In this document: piece after piece, positions 1-11,371 of the stretch
Layout: each line of letters opens with the position of its first letter
Numbering within the stretch: the stretch's first letter is position 1
Assembly: GCA_002077065.1 (NCBI GenBank)
Contig: NAJO01000011.1
Coordinates: 1,015,001 to 1,079,000, forward strand
From: Cryoendolithus antarcticus
Taxonomy: Eukaryota; Ascomycota; Dothideomycetes; Cladosporiales; Cladosporiaceae
Direction of reading: 5' to 3'
DNA length: 64,000 nt
The notes under the pieces: model-generated
Told to the model about the DNA's origin: nothing
Database searches by the model: none
Seen by the model: the letters and a program-made list of their open reading frames with translations, nothing else
Program-made: the position numbers and the translations under genes

Positions 1-1398
1 ATCATACAGGTAAACTTTCCACCAGCTACCCTAACCTGTTAAATCGAAGACTGACTGAATCATAGCTACGGTAACCTCCGATCATCACCGCCCAGAAACA
101 AGAAGTCCAGCCCTGCGCTACCTCCACCAACTCCACCATACGCGATACGCCCGAGGCCTGTAAACATAAAGGCACCACCGAAGACGAGCCGTGGGACGAA
201 GCGTCGCCAGGCAGAGGCCGATGACTTCCCATGGAACCGTGACTTCGACTTCATCAAAGCCAAGATCGCCGCTCAGTCGTCAAAGGCCTGGGACATGTCG
301 ATCTACGACGCCAGCACGCTGAAAGCCATGGAGGCTGTGCGGGCGTCCAACATGCCGATTTTTGAGGGCCTCGAGGACACCATCACAAACAAGCAGAAGA
401 CTGGTCGTTTGGCGAAGAAGGCGAAGGAGGTTTCGTCTGACCCTGTCAGTGAGGATGAGAGCCCAGCACCGCGTCAGAAAGGTGGTCGTAGAAAGACTGC
501 CGACACTGGCAATAGCTCGCCCGCTCCCGACAACAGTGCGCTTGTAGGAAACTTTGCTTTCGAGAGCGATACTGACCGAGCGAAGGCCTTGAGCTTGAGC
601 TCGAAGATGACCAAGCCCGAGGACCTCATCATCGCTGGCGAGGACATGACTATCTCCCTGGACGTGTTGGCCACTATTAAGATCTTCTGGAGCCCTGGTA
701 ACAAAGGCCCATCGCAGAACCTCCACCATGCTGTGTTCAGCGTCACAGATGCCATCCTCACGCATCAGCAGCTCGCTGGGACGAAGATTCTCAATGAGAC
801 TGCGGCCAAGTGCATCATCGACTTTCGCCCCGATCTCCTCTGGCGTGAAACCCTCATCCGCATCCTTAGCGAAGGCAACATGAGCAACAAAGAGATTCGC
901 GACCGCGTCTGCCTCAATGGCTGCAACTCTGATCGCGCTACTATCACCAAGCGTCTCGGTGCTGCGCTCGGTAACAACAGCAGCACTGTCAAGGACAATT
1001 ACGAGGCTGAGGTGAAGTATGTGAGATGGGCGAACGGCAATAGGCGCGACTACAAGGACTACCAGAGCTTCTTTGGCAAGCATCCGCCGCCGGTGAGAGA
1101 GCTGGTGTATCCAAAGATCCCTGAGGGGACTGTGGTGCAGCTCAGCAGCGATGTTGATCCTGAGGCTGAGGTGGGACGTCCGAGGAAGCAGTTGAAGTTG
1201 ACTACGAAGGGATTGAAGTGGAAGGCGAGTGAGTTGAGCAGTAGCGTGGTCACTTCTGCGACTGAGGAGAAGGATGTCGGGATGGTGGCTATGGGTACGC
1301 AGGTTGAGGAGGAGGTTGAGCAGGAGGCTGGTGCTGAAGATGATGAGGATGCGGTCTCGCTGCAGGGCTCGGATGTCTTGGACGAGATGTCTGACTGA
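1..1398 (+). CDS. Unknown lysine-rich, acidic-tailed protein (5' partial)
   Basis: I do not recognise the family. The gene enters from the left edge. Exon sequence at 1-9 ends at a GTAAAC donor, an intron spans 10-65 (56 bp, CTGAC branch site at 51-55, TAG acceptor), and the last exon runs 66-1398 in one frame, so an internal ATG at 295 is not the real start. The visible part (about 446 residues) begins with a proline- and lysine-rich stretch (SSPPRNKKSSP) that looks like a disordered, possibly nuclear segment. A Ser/Pro/Lys-rich linker follows. A globular-looking middle region carries the segments DLIIAGEDMTISLDVLATIKIF and WRETLIRILSEGNMSNKEIRDRVCLNG. The C-terminus is very acidic (EEEVEQEAGAEDDEDAV). 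This composition would suit a chromatin- or nucleic-acid-associated protein, but that is only inference. Confidence 0.75.
10..65 (+). other. Intron at the left edge of the first gene
   Basis: The 56 bp element runs from GTAAAC to CATAG, with CTGAC about 10 bases before the acceptor. It contains two in-frame stops (40-42 and 52-54), while the frame is open on its right side. This shows that the first gene starts outside the window. Confidence 0.7.
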
Positions 1399-2298
1399 AG
1401 GCCCACTCCATGGGGAAACGATGCACGATCCGCTACACACAACACCGCATGCGCAGCCTTGCCACCACTTGCAGACACACGGTCGACAAGCGGCACGCCC
1501 TACTACGAGACTCTGGAATACTGGTTGACATCACGACAGCTTCCAGCTCGCTGCAAAAGCTCTGCTCTCCTCTCTTCACGCGTTACTTCCCTTGCTTTTA
1601 CATTGGTCTGCTGGCGCGACGAGCACTGGAAAGAGACCACTTCTCTCGCGTTCCCACTGCGTTCTTGGCCATCGGCGGGAGTAGTTTGCTTGGCACGATA
1701 CACAGGTTAGGATGGGTTACGCAGCAACTCATCGGGGTGTGGCATGCAGTGCACACTGGTTGATACTTTACAGGGCGTTTTGGCCAATGGGGGAGTACAA
1801 TGGCTAGATACCCAGGATCGCATTGGAATGGTTGGCGTGCTTTGAAGCGCTGAGTACTTGGGTTGCTTGAGTAGTCAGTCAAAGGAAATGATATTATACC
1901 TGACCACTGTGCCGCTCAATCGCGAAATGTCTTTCAGATTCAGGCGCCGGTGCTCGTGTTTCGCGTCACCAAGGCCTTGGATGCCTCTTCTCTTCGAGTC
2001 TGACATCCCCTCTTGCTCATACAGCCACGCCCACTATAGCTACTTCCATCAAGCATTGCGGATGAGAGACGAACGCAAGGTGCTGCTTCGCCCACTGGCA
2101 CCACGTCTCTCACAGGTGCCGGTAGCTGTGCTTTGTAGCTTTACCTAGACTGTCAGCAACATAAGCCCACCGTTCAGGCTACCTCTACCATCTTGTCAAG
2201 CTCATTACATTGACAAGAGGGAATGATGGGCACGGATCATCGAGATGTTGTAATGTCTTTCATATCATAAGATACATGTGCTATCGTAGCCAAACTGC
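1399..2298. other. Gene-free stretch between convergent genes
   Basis: This holds the 3' flanks of the first gene and of the MFS transporter, which converge here. Only short unconvincing frames are present, and I see no RNA gene or repeat. Confidence 0.5.
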
Positions 2299-4233
2299 CT
2301 AAAGCGTGTACCTGAATCCCTGCAAGCTCCCGATGATCTTGCCACCAGCATCAGCGCGCTTATTGGCACGCCAGAACTTGAATTCCAGCATACAGCTAAT
2401 GACAATGATCAATCCACATGCAATCATGGTCGCCATGATTCCGGGCTTGTATCCAGTCAACTTATCCTGCTCCCTGAACACCGTGCTACCGATGATTCCA
2501 CCGATACCGCCAGCACCAACGAGGGTAGCGGAAGCGAGCGCGCGCTTCCACTGCCCACGGATGTTATTGGCTTGCCATGTGAGAACACACGGAATATTCG
2601 CATTTGCTGAGGTGGTCGCGAGGAAGGCGCCCACGTATCGGGGTGCCGGAGCGTGCAGGAGGCCTAGCATACCGAGGCCAATGATGCCGTAGGCGGCGTT
2701 GATCATGACGAGGGGTCCGCGGATGTGGTACTTGTCGCCGACTACTGCGCAGCCGAACATCACAATCGCTGCGAGGACGTACGGCGGGGCTGCGAGGTTG
2801 TGTCAGTAGGTGGTCGAGTTCAGTAAGATGGGGTGGGATCCCTTACCGATCAGACACTGGGACTCGGCTACAGAGAAGCCCATGGTGTTGAGGATGATGG
2901 GCAGGAAGTAGGCTATGAAAAGCGTCAGCTCTGTACCTGCTGAAGTGGTGTCGTCAGAGGTAACATACCGATAGCGTACGTGACGGTAGTAGTCAAGCCA
3001 AAGAGGCAAGCGAACCCAAGCACCTTGAGATCCAGAGCACCACGCAGGTAACTGCCGACATGGAATGGCTCCGGAATAACATCATGCCTGTCTTTCTCTA
3101 CACGAGCAACGACGAAGGCGGCTTCGCGCTCGTTAAGAAAGGCCATAGTAAAGCCGCCTTTCTTAGCTGCAAGCTCGGGGAAGTCAACAAGGGTGAAGAC
3201 ACCGACGCAGCCAACGACTACCGTGATCAGGCCCTGCATGATGAAGATCCACCTCCAACCTGCAATACCTTCCATGATGCCGGGCTTGATATTGGGCTTG
3301 GCCTTGGTTGGGCCGTAGTGCTGGCCGTAGTCCTTGCCGAGGTTGCCCAGTCCATTCATTTGCCAGAAGCCGTAAGCGAGAATACCGCTGAAGGCCGACG
3401 ACATTGAGCCGATGAGGTAGAAGACGGCGTTACGCTTTTGTAGCTCGTAGCGCGGGTACCAGCAGGAGAGCAAATATGCGCAGCCAGGGAAAAATCCGGC
3501 CTCGAAGATACCCAGTACCAGACGCAGAGGTATCATCTGGTCCCAAGTTTTGACGAACGCGAACATTATCATTGTAATGCCCCACAAGATGCAGATGGTC
3601 GGTAGGAACACTCGTGGGCCGACCTTGCGGAGAATGACTGTTGCGGGCGGTTGGAGGAACACGTATGTGAGGAAGAAGACCAGCACGATGATGGAGTATC
3701 GTTCGCCAATCAGCTTCAAGTCGACGGCCATGCCAGCCACGGCAGCGATGCCAAGATTCGTTCGATCCATGAGGGAGACGCAATACCTGTGAGGGCATGG
3801 TCAGCGGACTGTCCGATTGTTGTGACCCGATTCGGTCGTTCTCCAGAGTGTTCTCATGTGCGTTGTGCATCTATCCGTGTGCCCGCGGTGGCCACGTTCC
3901 GCGCCAGCTCGAATGAGAAGCACAGGATCACCAATCATGACACTTTCCTACGTGCAGACCAGCGACAAGCTAAAGTGGCTGTCGAGTCCATATGGGTGCG
4001 GGATCGTCGACAGGCTCAAGCACGTCATGTGGGATAACTTACATGAAGCCACAAGTCAATACCAGACGTTTGTCAATCCGCCTCAGCACCTTCTTCTGCT
4101 CTTCTGGCGTGAGAGCATCGATGTGGGCATTGTTCTCTGCCTCCGAGTCGGTGTCCGACACCTTACGTTCCAGCTCATCGACCTGGTACTTCTCATTGTC
4201 GACATTGTGGTGGGGCTGAACGTGAGTCGCCAT
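2299..4233 (-). CDS. MFS transporter, anion:cation symporter family (allantoate-permease-like)
   Basis: Four exons on the minus strand, 4233-4043, 3786-2969, 2912-2847 and 2789-2299, join in frame to 521 residues. Introns are 256, 56 and 57 bp with GTAAGT, GTATGT and GTAAGG donors. The protein has the usual architecture of the ACS family of the major facilitator superfamily. A hydrophilic acidic N-terminus ends in the charged segment LRRIDKRLVL, followed by TM1 with the family signature LMDRTNLG, about twelve hydrophobic segments in all, and a charged central loop (VEKDRHDV). Family members import organic anions such as allantoate, nicotinate, pantothenate or small aromatic acids across the plasma membrane with protons. 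Substrate cannot be told from the sequence. The next gene upstream is a P450 in the same orientation, so uptake or export of a P450 substrate is possible but unproven. Confidence 0.9.
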
Positions 4234-5436
4234 CTTGCTGCTCGGTATGACCAAAGAAACCGCGAGATGGAGGCAACGCACGATACGAGGGTAAAGCGAT
4301 CTGGGAAGCCTTACTGATTAGAACGCATGGGCTGGTCATCTACTTGTATACCGGCCACCCGCCTCACCCTCGGATTCTGACTGCATGTCACAGAGTCAAA
4401 CACCGCGGTAGGCGTGTCTGGGCAGCGGGAGCCAAGGACCTGGGGTCAAGCTCGTCAGCCATACTCACTCCGCTACAGTGAGCGGAGTCTAGGCGCGCCT
4501 CCAAAACGTGGGGACGGCAATGAGTCCAGACCAGATAGCCGTTCCTTGGCTCGAGCTCTTCCGCCAATCCCCGTGCGGGAAATGGCGCGAAAAGTCGATC
4601 CGGGGTGCTTTTGCGGGGAAGGTGCGCAACCTCACCACGCGACGGGCATGAGGTGCATCGGGTGACACCAAATAGGCTTGCCCTACTCCGTTATTGCATA
4701 TTGATGTGGTCACTCCCAAGCCTGGCCAAGGTCGACAAGCCGCTTCCTGCACGCAAGTCACATTGAGCATGTCGCCGCTGGGAATGATCTCCGATGCAGC
4801 AGTGTCGACCAATGATGGGGCGAATGCTTGGAACCTCGCCTCGGTGCAGTGTCCGGTGTTCAAGCTCCTCGACGATACAGAAATTTGCGCCGTGTATCAA
4901 TCTTGACCATGCGAGACGTGGCGCAAGATTCCCATGTGGCCAACAAGGTAGGTTCGCCGTCGCGTGCCGCCGCAGCTGCATGTCACAACCTTCGGGGTAT
5001 TTACCTTTTCAGATAAGTCCGCTTGCTAAAGTTTGTCTCGAGCGAACGAAGCCTCGCGGGGTCGACGAATGCCAAGGGCGAGACAGCCCTAGTCAATTTC
5101 ACGAATGCCGGATTTCTTCCGCAGCAAGGAACAAGGTCCTGGAGATGTAGTAAGGAAGTGTCCGATCCAATACTTTCGATGGTAATTGAAGAGTGCGGTG
5201 TCAAAGGGAACACAACCATTCGACTATCGTGTAACGCGCTGCTACAATGCTCATCTTGTCCTCATGGGCTGTAGCACAAGCTCTTGCACAATGGTAGCTT
5301 GACGAGGTTCCATCGGTGTACGCGACCGGTGGTTCCAAATGCTTCTCGCTGGAGTCTGGCTATGCTCTTTGACAGTACTGTTGCCATCCTCCGGAGCTTC
5401 GCGGAATGAGATGCTGCAACTAGAGATAAGCGAGCC
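4234..5436. other. Intergenic: MFS promoter and P450 3' flank
   Basis: No supported gene. The right part is the 3' flank of the P450 and the left part the upstream region of the MFS gene. Short frames here lack start context, domains or splice logic. Confidence 0.5.
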
Positions 5437-7127
5437 TTACCTCTTCCTGACCTTACACTGCAAGCCCGTTTGGCGTACAAACCAATAGTCATGCAGCACC
5501 CAATCTTTCTCCGGGTTCGAGAGCTCGAAATCAATCCGCCGGAGCACTTGCGGCACAAACTTCGATATCTCAAGCATCGAGATGTTTCGGCCCAAGCAAG
5601 TCCTTGAGCCGCCACCGAACTAGGCCATATGTTAGACCGATGTGGTGCGTTGGGCGTGGACTAGGCGAACGCCATGCGTGCCAAGTTCGGGAACAAAAGT
5701 TGTCGACTTACCGCAAGGGAGTTGCGCTCCATGGCTTTAAGAGTCAGCGAGTCAGCTTCAAGCCATCTCTCTGGACGGAATGTTGCCGCGTCTTTGCCGT
5801 AGACTACCTCGTCGCGGGCAGTCACCCAAGGATTCCTATGCGAAGAAGAGTGTCAGTATAGTGCTCCCGGCTCCAAATGAACCACAAGCTCCGCTAAGTC
5901 CACGTACATGCCAACGATCGTACCGCCCGGCAGCCAAGTACCCGCAACTTCCGCTCCGCCAGCCGGCACAACGCGTTCCATCAACATGCCCACTGCGGGA
6001 TGCATGCGCAGAGACTCCTTAATGACTGCCTGAAAGTACACAAGATCTTGTGCCTCAGCAAACGTCACGGGATCCGAGAGCTTCCCTGCGTGATCCGCCT
6101 TGTCAATCTCCTTGAGCAATTTCTCATGGGCATCTGGTGTCCGACAAAGGTAATAGAACAGTGCTCGTAGTGTCGCAGCTGTCGTATCGCTACCAGCGAA
6201 GATGTTGCTGACAGAGTGGCTAAGCAATTGGGCGTCACTCATCACTTGCTCTCCATCCTTGAATCGCTTGAATCGATCCAACATATCTGCCAGCTCCCCT
6301 GTTCTCGACTCTTTGCTCTGATACCTCTGTAGTTGCTTTGCGGCAAAGTCGACGATGTACCGCGACGAGTTCAGCATCGCAATGGCGGGAATCTTGTTGG
6401 CCATCCTGGACACGAACGCATTACCGAAGAGAAAACGATGCAAACCTTCGACCTGGCCAATAACACTGTTATACACCAACCTGCCCTCTATAGCTTCGAT
6501 GATGTGGTCCACGTCCCGCTCCTGCTCCATCATTCCCAATCTGTTGGAGAACGTAATTGATGTGATCACATCGAAAGCATACCAGTGCACCCATTGACCG
6601 AGATCTATGTCTTGCCCAATTTTGCTGTCCATCTTTCGCAGAAAGATCTCCGAGCAGGTGTCGTTCATGGGCTCCAATTCCTTCAGGGTGGAAAGCGAAT
6701 AGGCAGCCGCAATAGGACGCTTTATGGCACGATGTTTGGCCTCATCTCGCACGGAGAAGACCGTCGACCCCGGCTGGCCGGACGGCGTTTTGATGTCGAA
6801 CAGGCTGTACCAGTCTGATTTGTAGAAGCCAGTTGCGATACCGTAAAGTTGGGGGATTGCAGCAGGGTCTGAGATGGAGACATGTGAAGGACCAATGCGT
6901 ACTAGGGGACCATATTTACGGTGGAGGTCGAGATGGTAGTTCATCTGGTCGCCTTTTGCAGTGCTCCAGAGCCGATCCAGGGAAGACATTGAGCCAAGCC
7001 ATGGTCCTGGTAGCGACCGGAGGCCGGGCTTGAATCTCGTTGTCAGGCACTGCAGTGCGAAAGCGACGATGGCGAGGACCACATATGTCTGCCATGATTG
7101 CAGTACTGAGATGAGAGAGGATACCAT
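5437..7127 (-). CDS. Cytochrome P450 monooxygenase
   Basis: Exons 7127-5908, 5835-5712 and 5619-5437 join to 508 residues, a normal P450 length. Introns are 72 and 92 bp (GTACGT and GTAAGT donors). The order is canonical: an N-terminal membrane anchor (about residues 10-26, ER-bound), the proline hinge LPGPW, the I-helix oxygen-activation motif AGSDTTA (about 307-313), the K-helix ESLR (about 368-371), the PERW segment, and the heme-binding loop FGGGSRTCLG with axial Cys456. The second intron sits directly before this heme loop, so a single-exon reading would miss the catalytic end. General features recall the pisatin-demethylase-like fungal group, but the substrate is unknown. The neighbouring MFS gene has the same orientation and the next gene (alpha/beta-barrel protein) is divergent. 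Confidence 0.93.
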
Positions 7128-8389
7128 AATGCAGAAGATCAGGAGGTCAAGAGACTGGAGGACTGTGGTTGCGTGATCGACCGAGGATGATCACTAAACA
7201 ACACCAGGAGGTGTTCCCTTCCGCCAAGAGTGCGCGTTGTAGTGTTCAAACCTCACCTCGCCAGTGATACCAGGATAGACTCAAGCGACAGGTCTCTTCG
7301 AGGTCGTCGGGTTAGTGAAGTTGATATGAAAGGCTTAGCTGGTCTTGGTACGATACTCAGTCCAACGTGAGGACAGCTCGACGTCCTTCTAAAAACTTAT
7401 AAATGGCTTCCGCACTCTTCCTGGGGGTTCGTTGTTTCAGCTCTGTATGTCCAGCTACGGATATGTGGGCTTAGGAGACCCTTGCCAAATACTGAAAGGT
7501 AGATCCTACGGACCTGTCCAAACAGGCGATTCTGTTGAGCAGACAGTGTGCAGCTTCCGTCCCTGGAAGACTGCCAGCAAGGAGGAAGGATAGCGGATGT
7601 GTGGGTGCGCGCGCCGACCTACCATTCAAAGGAATTGCCTTTCGCGGTACTCGTTAGACGTTGGATCTGTTCGTGCTGCGGGGGATGAATGGCCAGAAGC
7701 ATCATTATCATGCCGCATTGCCGAAAGGACCTGAACATCGCACTTCAGATCGAATCAAACCTATTACCACCGCTGCCATCCGGCTTGGCCACCACTACGA
7801 TCTCTGTGATCTGGATAGTCTTCTGAGCAATAATGTCTGCGAACAGCACCTGGACAGGCAACAAGTGCACCAGCGACCCAGTCTTGGCATTTCCGGCATC
7901 GACCTCACCTCACACTAATCGTCAGCAACACCTTACGCCCGTAAGTTTTCGCGAGCAGTGACCAGACACCAAGACCTAGTATCAGCCACCGCCGCCCTCT
8001 TATCTGATTCTGTGTCGCTTTCTGGAGCGTGGTCTGCGCAGAGGATCAGGCTCGGCCGCACTAGGCCGCTCTGCATCCTGTAAGTCCGCGAGACTCGAGT
8101 CGTCTACTGTGCCCATAGGCCATACATTGCACAAAGTGTGCCCTCAACTGGCGGAGATAGACGTGAGTCACATAGCGGTCGGCGATCGACAACGCGAGAA
8201 CCAGCATGCGCTGCCCAAGGTGAGGCCAAGGTAGAGATGCGGCGGTAGGGACAATATAAGTAGTGCTCACTTTAACCTCAACCGACACCCCTTCATTCGA
8301 GACCCCATCACTCGACATCCTGTCACTCCTAGCACCTTATTGTCCACAACATTACAGCAGATCCATTATCCTCCAGACCCCTTCGCGTC
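7128..8389. other. Divergent intergenic region, P450 / alpha-beta barrel gene
   Basis: About 1.26 kb separates two outward-reading genes, so it must hold both promoters. I see no convincing gene. A TATAAG box lies near the right gene. Confidence 0.5.
8255..8260 (+). promoter_or_regulatory. TATA-like box
   Basis: TATAAG lies about 130 bp before the ATG at 8390, in a suitable place for a core promoter. The call rests on position only. Confidence 0.35.
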
Positions 8390-9268
8390 ATGGCATCAGT
8401 GACCTTCCATCTCATCTCAACCTCCTCAAAGCACGACTTTCTCAGCTCTGTTCAGCAGCTCTCCAAGCCGGACCGTCCACTTTACCTAGGCAATTGCGAG
8501 CATTGGATCCATGCCCCCACGCTGTCGGTTCCGGCTCTCACTGGCACAGGCCCAGAGATGCAGCGATGGGAGTACCTGCTAATTTGCACTACCAAATCGA
8601 AGCTTGATTTCGAGGTGCCCAGCGCTTTGGCGCGGTTTGTAAAGGCGCATTGGGCAATTGCCACGACGATACCTCATGAGCAGTTGGATGCTCTCGAAAG
8701 CGAGAACAAGCGACGAGCAGCCTTGATCGTTGAACCACTGCCGGACGGCTGGTCTCCCCGCAATCACAGTGGACTAGATGCCTCTGATCCTCCGGCGGAT
8801 CTCGAGGCCTCTCTCGCCCTCTCCTCGGTGCCATTAGGCGCATCCAAGTCCTCTACCCCTCTTGGACTCAAAGACTTCATCGCCACCTTTGGCACTGCTC
8901 ACACCGGTCCAGTGGCAATGTTCAATCTCCTGGCCTACCATCCGCGTCAAAGACCAAGATACCTCGAGTACATCGCTGCCTTCGGAACGTCCATCGGCTC
9001 CCGTTACGGCGGTGATCCGCAATTCATCGGATTTGGCGACTGTGACTGGTCTTCGCGCGAGAGCGAGGGAACGCAGGTGGCGGATCCGCAAGCGAATGGC
9101 TCGAGTGTCTGGGAGGACTGCGCATTGGTCTGGTATCCGAGTATCTTGCATTTCGGCAAGATGCTGGATGATCCGGAATATGCCGAGGTGGATCGGAAGT
9201 ACAAGCATGGTGCGCTGAGGGATAATCCGCTGATTTGCTGTACGGAGATCCAGCTCGAGTATGATTGA
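8390..9268 (+). CDS. Dimeric alpha/beta-barrel-like (DUF1330-type) protein
   Basis: A single exon of 292 residues without signal peptide or membrane segment. The C-terminal half resembles DUF1330-like proteins of the dimeric alpha/beta-barrel fold: a beta strand GPVAMFNLLAY, then a helix RYLEYIAAFG, a Gly-Gly-Asp turn (RYGGDPQFIGFGD), and a strand-helix ending WEDCALVWYPSILHFGKM followed by DDPEYAEVDRKYKHGAL. The N-terminal half carries a second possible strand (WEYLLICTTK), so it may be a tandem of two small ferredoxin-like modules. Members of this superfamily include monooxygenases, cyclases and stress proteins, and no activity can be assigned. It is divergent from the P450. ATG at 8390 is the first in frame. 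Confidence 0.7.
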   Translation: MASVTFHLISTSSKHDFLSSVQQLSKPDRPLYLGNCEHWIHAPTLSVPALTGTGPEMQRWEYLLICTTKSKLDFEVPSALARFVKAHWAIATTIPHEQLDALESENKRRAALIVEPLPDGWSPRNHSGLDASDPPADLEASLALSSVPLGASKSSTPLGLKDFIATFGTAHTGPVAMFNLLAYHPRQRPRYLEYIAAFGTSIGSRYGGDPQFIGFGDCDWSSRESEGTQVADPQANGSSVWEDCALVWYPSILHFGKMLDDPEYAEVDRKYKHGALRDNPLICCTEIQLEYD

Positions 9269-9558
9269 TAGACGAGGCGCATCTGGACCTGGGGCTTGTA
9301 GTGAGGATGGCAGAGATATGTAGGGAGCAATTACCATTTGCACAATTTTCTCCGCTTATCTTGCCTATCCGTCGTGGTTCCATCAGCGCAGCTGTGACAG
9401 CGTGTTCCCTCTCTGTTACGACCGTGAGAGGCTGAGCGTTTGTGAAGCGCGGTGACAAGTATGATCAGGCTTTCGCCGCAGTGCGTGATGCATTGCGAGT
9501 TACTCATACTCGCGGAAGCTCAGATGCTTGGAGAAGTTAACGTAGCGTGTGGACCTCA

Positions 9559-10239
9559 TCATGTCACATTTTGGTCGCCATGCTCTGCGCCCTTTCCAAA
9601 CTTCATCGCCACCAACCTTCCGAACTCTCTCATACCCTCGGCTCTCTCGTCTTCGTCCTTGCCTTCTCTTATCTTCTTGATCACTACCAAGGCCTCCTTA
9701 TCACCCTTTTCCTTGGTCCACATCCCGTGCTGTCTCTCCTCGTCTGGCTCAGCCGTGAAGCCACCTCTGCCACCTCGCCCTCCTCGGCCGCCGCGAACTC
9801 CTCGACTGCCACGTCCACCGCGGTAGTACTGCGAGCGTGGACGCTCGAGGGAAGGCAGAGGGCCACGAGCCCAATTCCGTTCGCCGTCTGGTCCGGGGTC
9901 CAACGTGAGGCCGTAGATCAGCTGAAGCTGTAGCTTTAGCTGAGGATACCGGACCAGTAGATGTTGGAAAGCTGGGTCCGAGGCGAGTGAGCTGAAGTCC
10001 GGGCCTGCAGCATGAGATGTCGTGGTTCCTGCTCGGCGCTGTGTATTCACAGCAGAACCTGCCGATTGAGTATCGACAACTAACGAATTTGGTGTGGCAT
10101 GGGCCGGTAGTACCTCATCCTTTGCCTCATGGTCGGCCTTGTGAGGCTTGTAGCAGACTAGAGAGCAGTATCTTACTGAGCAGGTCGGACATTTGTACTT
10201 GGAATCCGCTTCGTGGCAGATGCCACAAGTGATGGACAT
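9559..10239 (-). CDS. HIT-type zinc-finger protein (Hit1/ZNHIT3-like) with RGG tract
   Basis: A 226-residue single-exon frame. Residues 1-38 form a zf-HIT domain: the ordered pairs CGIC, CPTC and CSLVC are followed by two His (KPHKADH), a zinc-binding pattern found in Hit1/ZNHIT proteins that help assemble box C/D snoRNPs. The middle contains a helix PAFQHLLVRYPQLKLQLQLIYG, as in fungal Hit1-like proteins. Residues about 140-160 are a Gly-Arg-rich RGG tract (RGGRGSRGVRGG), suggesting RNA contact. A nuclear or nucleolar role is likely from the family. It shares a 173 bp divergent promoter region with COX11. Confidence 0.8.
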   Translation of the reverse strand: MSITCGICHEADSKYKCPTCSVRYCSLVCYKPHKADHEAKDEVLPAHATPNSLVVDTQSAGSAVNTQRRAGTTTSHAAGPDFSSLASDPAFQHLLVRYPQLKLQLQLIYGLTLDPGPDGERNWARGPLPSLERPRSQYYRGGRGSRGVRGGRGGRGGRGGFTAEPDEERQHGMWTKEKGDKEALVVIKKIREGKDEDERAEGMREFGRLVAMKFGKGAEHGDQNVT

Positions 10240-10412
10240 GTTGAATGTTGCATCACCTGAACTGCCTCATCTATGCAACAGAGTATCCTCCAACGACCAA
10301 CTGCTGATGAGTGCGTGAATGAAGTAATTAAAGTCAATCCGCTTGCTGTCGCAAACGACGATGATGGGTGTGAACATTTGCGGGGAGGACTTCACTCACC
10401 TCCGAGAGATGC

Positions 10413-11303
10413 ATGACGGTGATGCAAGTGAAGCGATTCATACGCTGCATAGTTCGTACAACAATGTCGCCTCCTCGCTATAGAAGTCTCCTGGACCTTG
10501 TCACTCGACGCCCGTGGACCTGCGCGAACTGCACAGGCCGCTCGCTGCCAAATCGAACACACAGCCGTCGCCCCCTCCATACCCCCCCTCGCCACAGCCA
10601 AAATGCTGCAGTCCCAAACATGGCAGCGCTCCATGCCAATCATTCAAACGCAAAGAATGCAAACACGCTATACTACACGCTGGCAATAATCATGGGCACA
10701 GTCTCGCTGTCATACGGCTCTGTCCCACTGTACAAAACCATATGTCAGCAGACAGGCTGGGGCGGACAGCCCATAAAGTCCACAGCACACGGCGGAGGCT
10801 TGGAGAGCGAGGCAGAGATCGCCACTCGGCTTACGCCTGTCACGACTTCACGACGTTTACGGATTACCTTCGCAGGCTCTACCTCAGACATTCTACCCTG
10901 GAAGTTCTCGCCCCAGCAGCGAGAGGTTCGAGTCTTGCCCGGCGAGACAGCATTGGCGTTCTATACAGCTACAAACAAGGGCGACGAGGACGTCATCGGC
11001 GTGGCGACGTACAGTGTCACCCCGGCCCAGGTGGCGCCGTATTTCAGCAAGATTCAGTGCTTCTGCTTCGAGGAGCAACGGCTGAACAAGGGCGAGACGG
11101 TGGATATGCCCGTGTTCTTCTACATCGATCCGGAGTTTCTGAAGGACCCGAACATGAAGGGGATTGATACTATAACGTTGAATTATACTTTCTTCAGTAA
11201 GTCTATTTGATACCCAATCACACCGTGGACTATGCTGACATCCACCGCAGAGGCGAAATACGACAAAGATGGCCACTTGTCGCCCATACCTGGCCTGCGA
11301 TGA
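10413..11303 (+). CDS. COX11: Cytochrome c oxidase assembly copper chaperone Cox11 (CtaG family)
   Basis: Exons 10413-11196 and 11251-11303 (54 bp intron, GTAAGT donor) give 278 residues. Without splicing the protein would lose the conserved end, KYDKDGHLSPIPGLR. The N-terminus is Arg/Ser-rich, a mitochondrial targeting sequence. A single TM follows (about residues 88-104), with the family signature SVPLYKTICQQTGWGG. The intermembrane-space beta-domain carries the copper-binding CxC motif CFCFEEQ (Cys216, Cys218). Cox11 delivers copper to the CuB site of Cox1 in complex IV. A second in-frame ATG at 10464 could be the true start. It is divergent from the HIT-finger gene. Confidence 0.95.
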
Positions 11304-11371
11304 GCCAGGGTAGCTCAAGATAATGAGTCCGAACCCCTGTCGATCGCGGGGAGACGAAGTCGATCAATGCT

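Noticed and set aside
280..1440. 386-codon frame antisense to the first gene
   Set aside because: A by-product of GC-rich codon use in the sense gene; leucine/arginine-rich without features and overlapping a supported exon.
1577..1582. ACGCGT hexamers at 1577, 17162 and 41669
   Set aside because: Isolated copies in a 3' flank, a coding exon and an ordinary promoter are expected by chance; only the paired or replication-gene copies were kept.
10922..10932. GGTTCGAGTC as a tRNA B box
   Set aside because: It lies inside the COX11 coding exon, with no A box.
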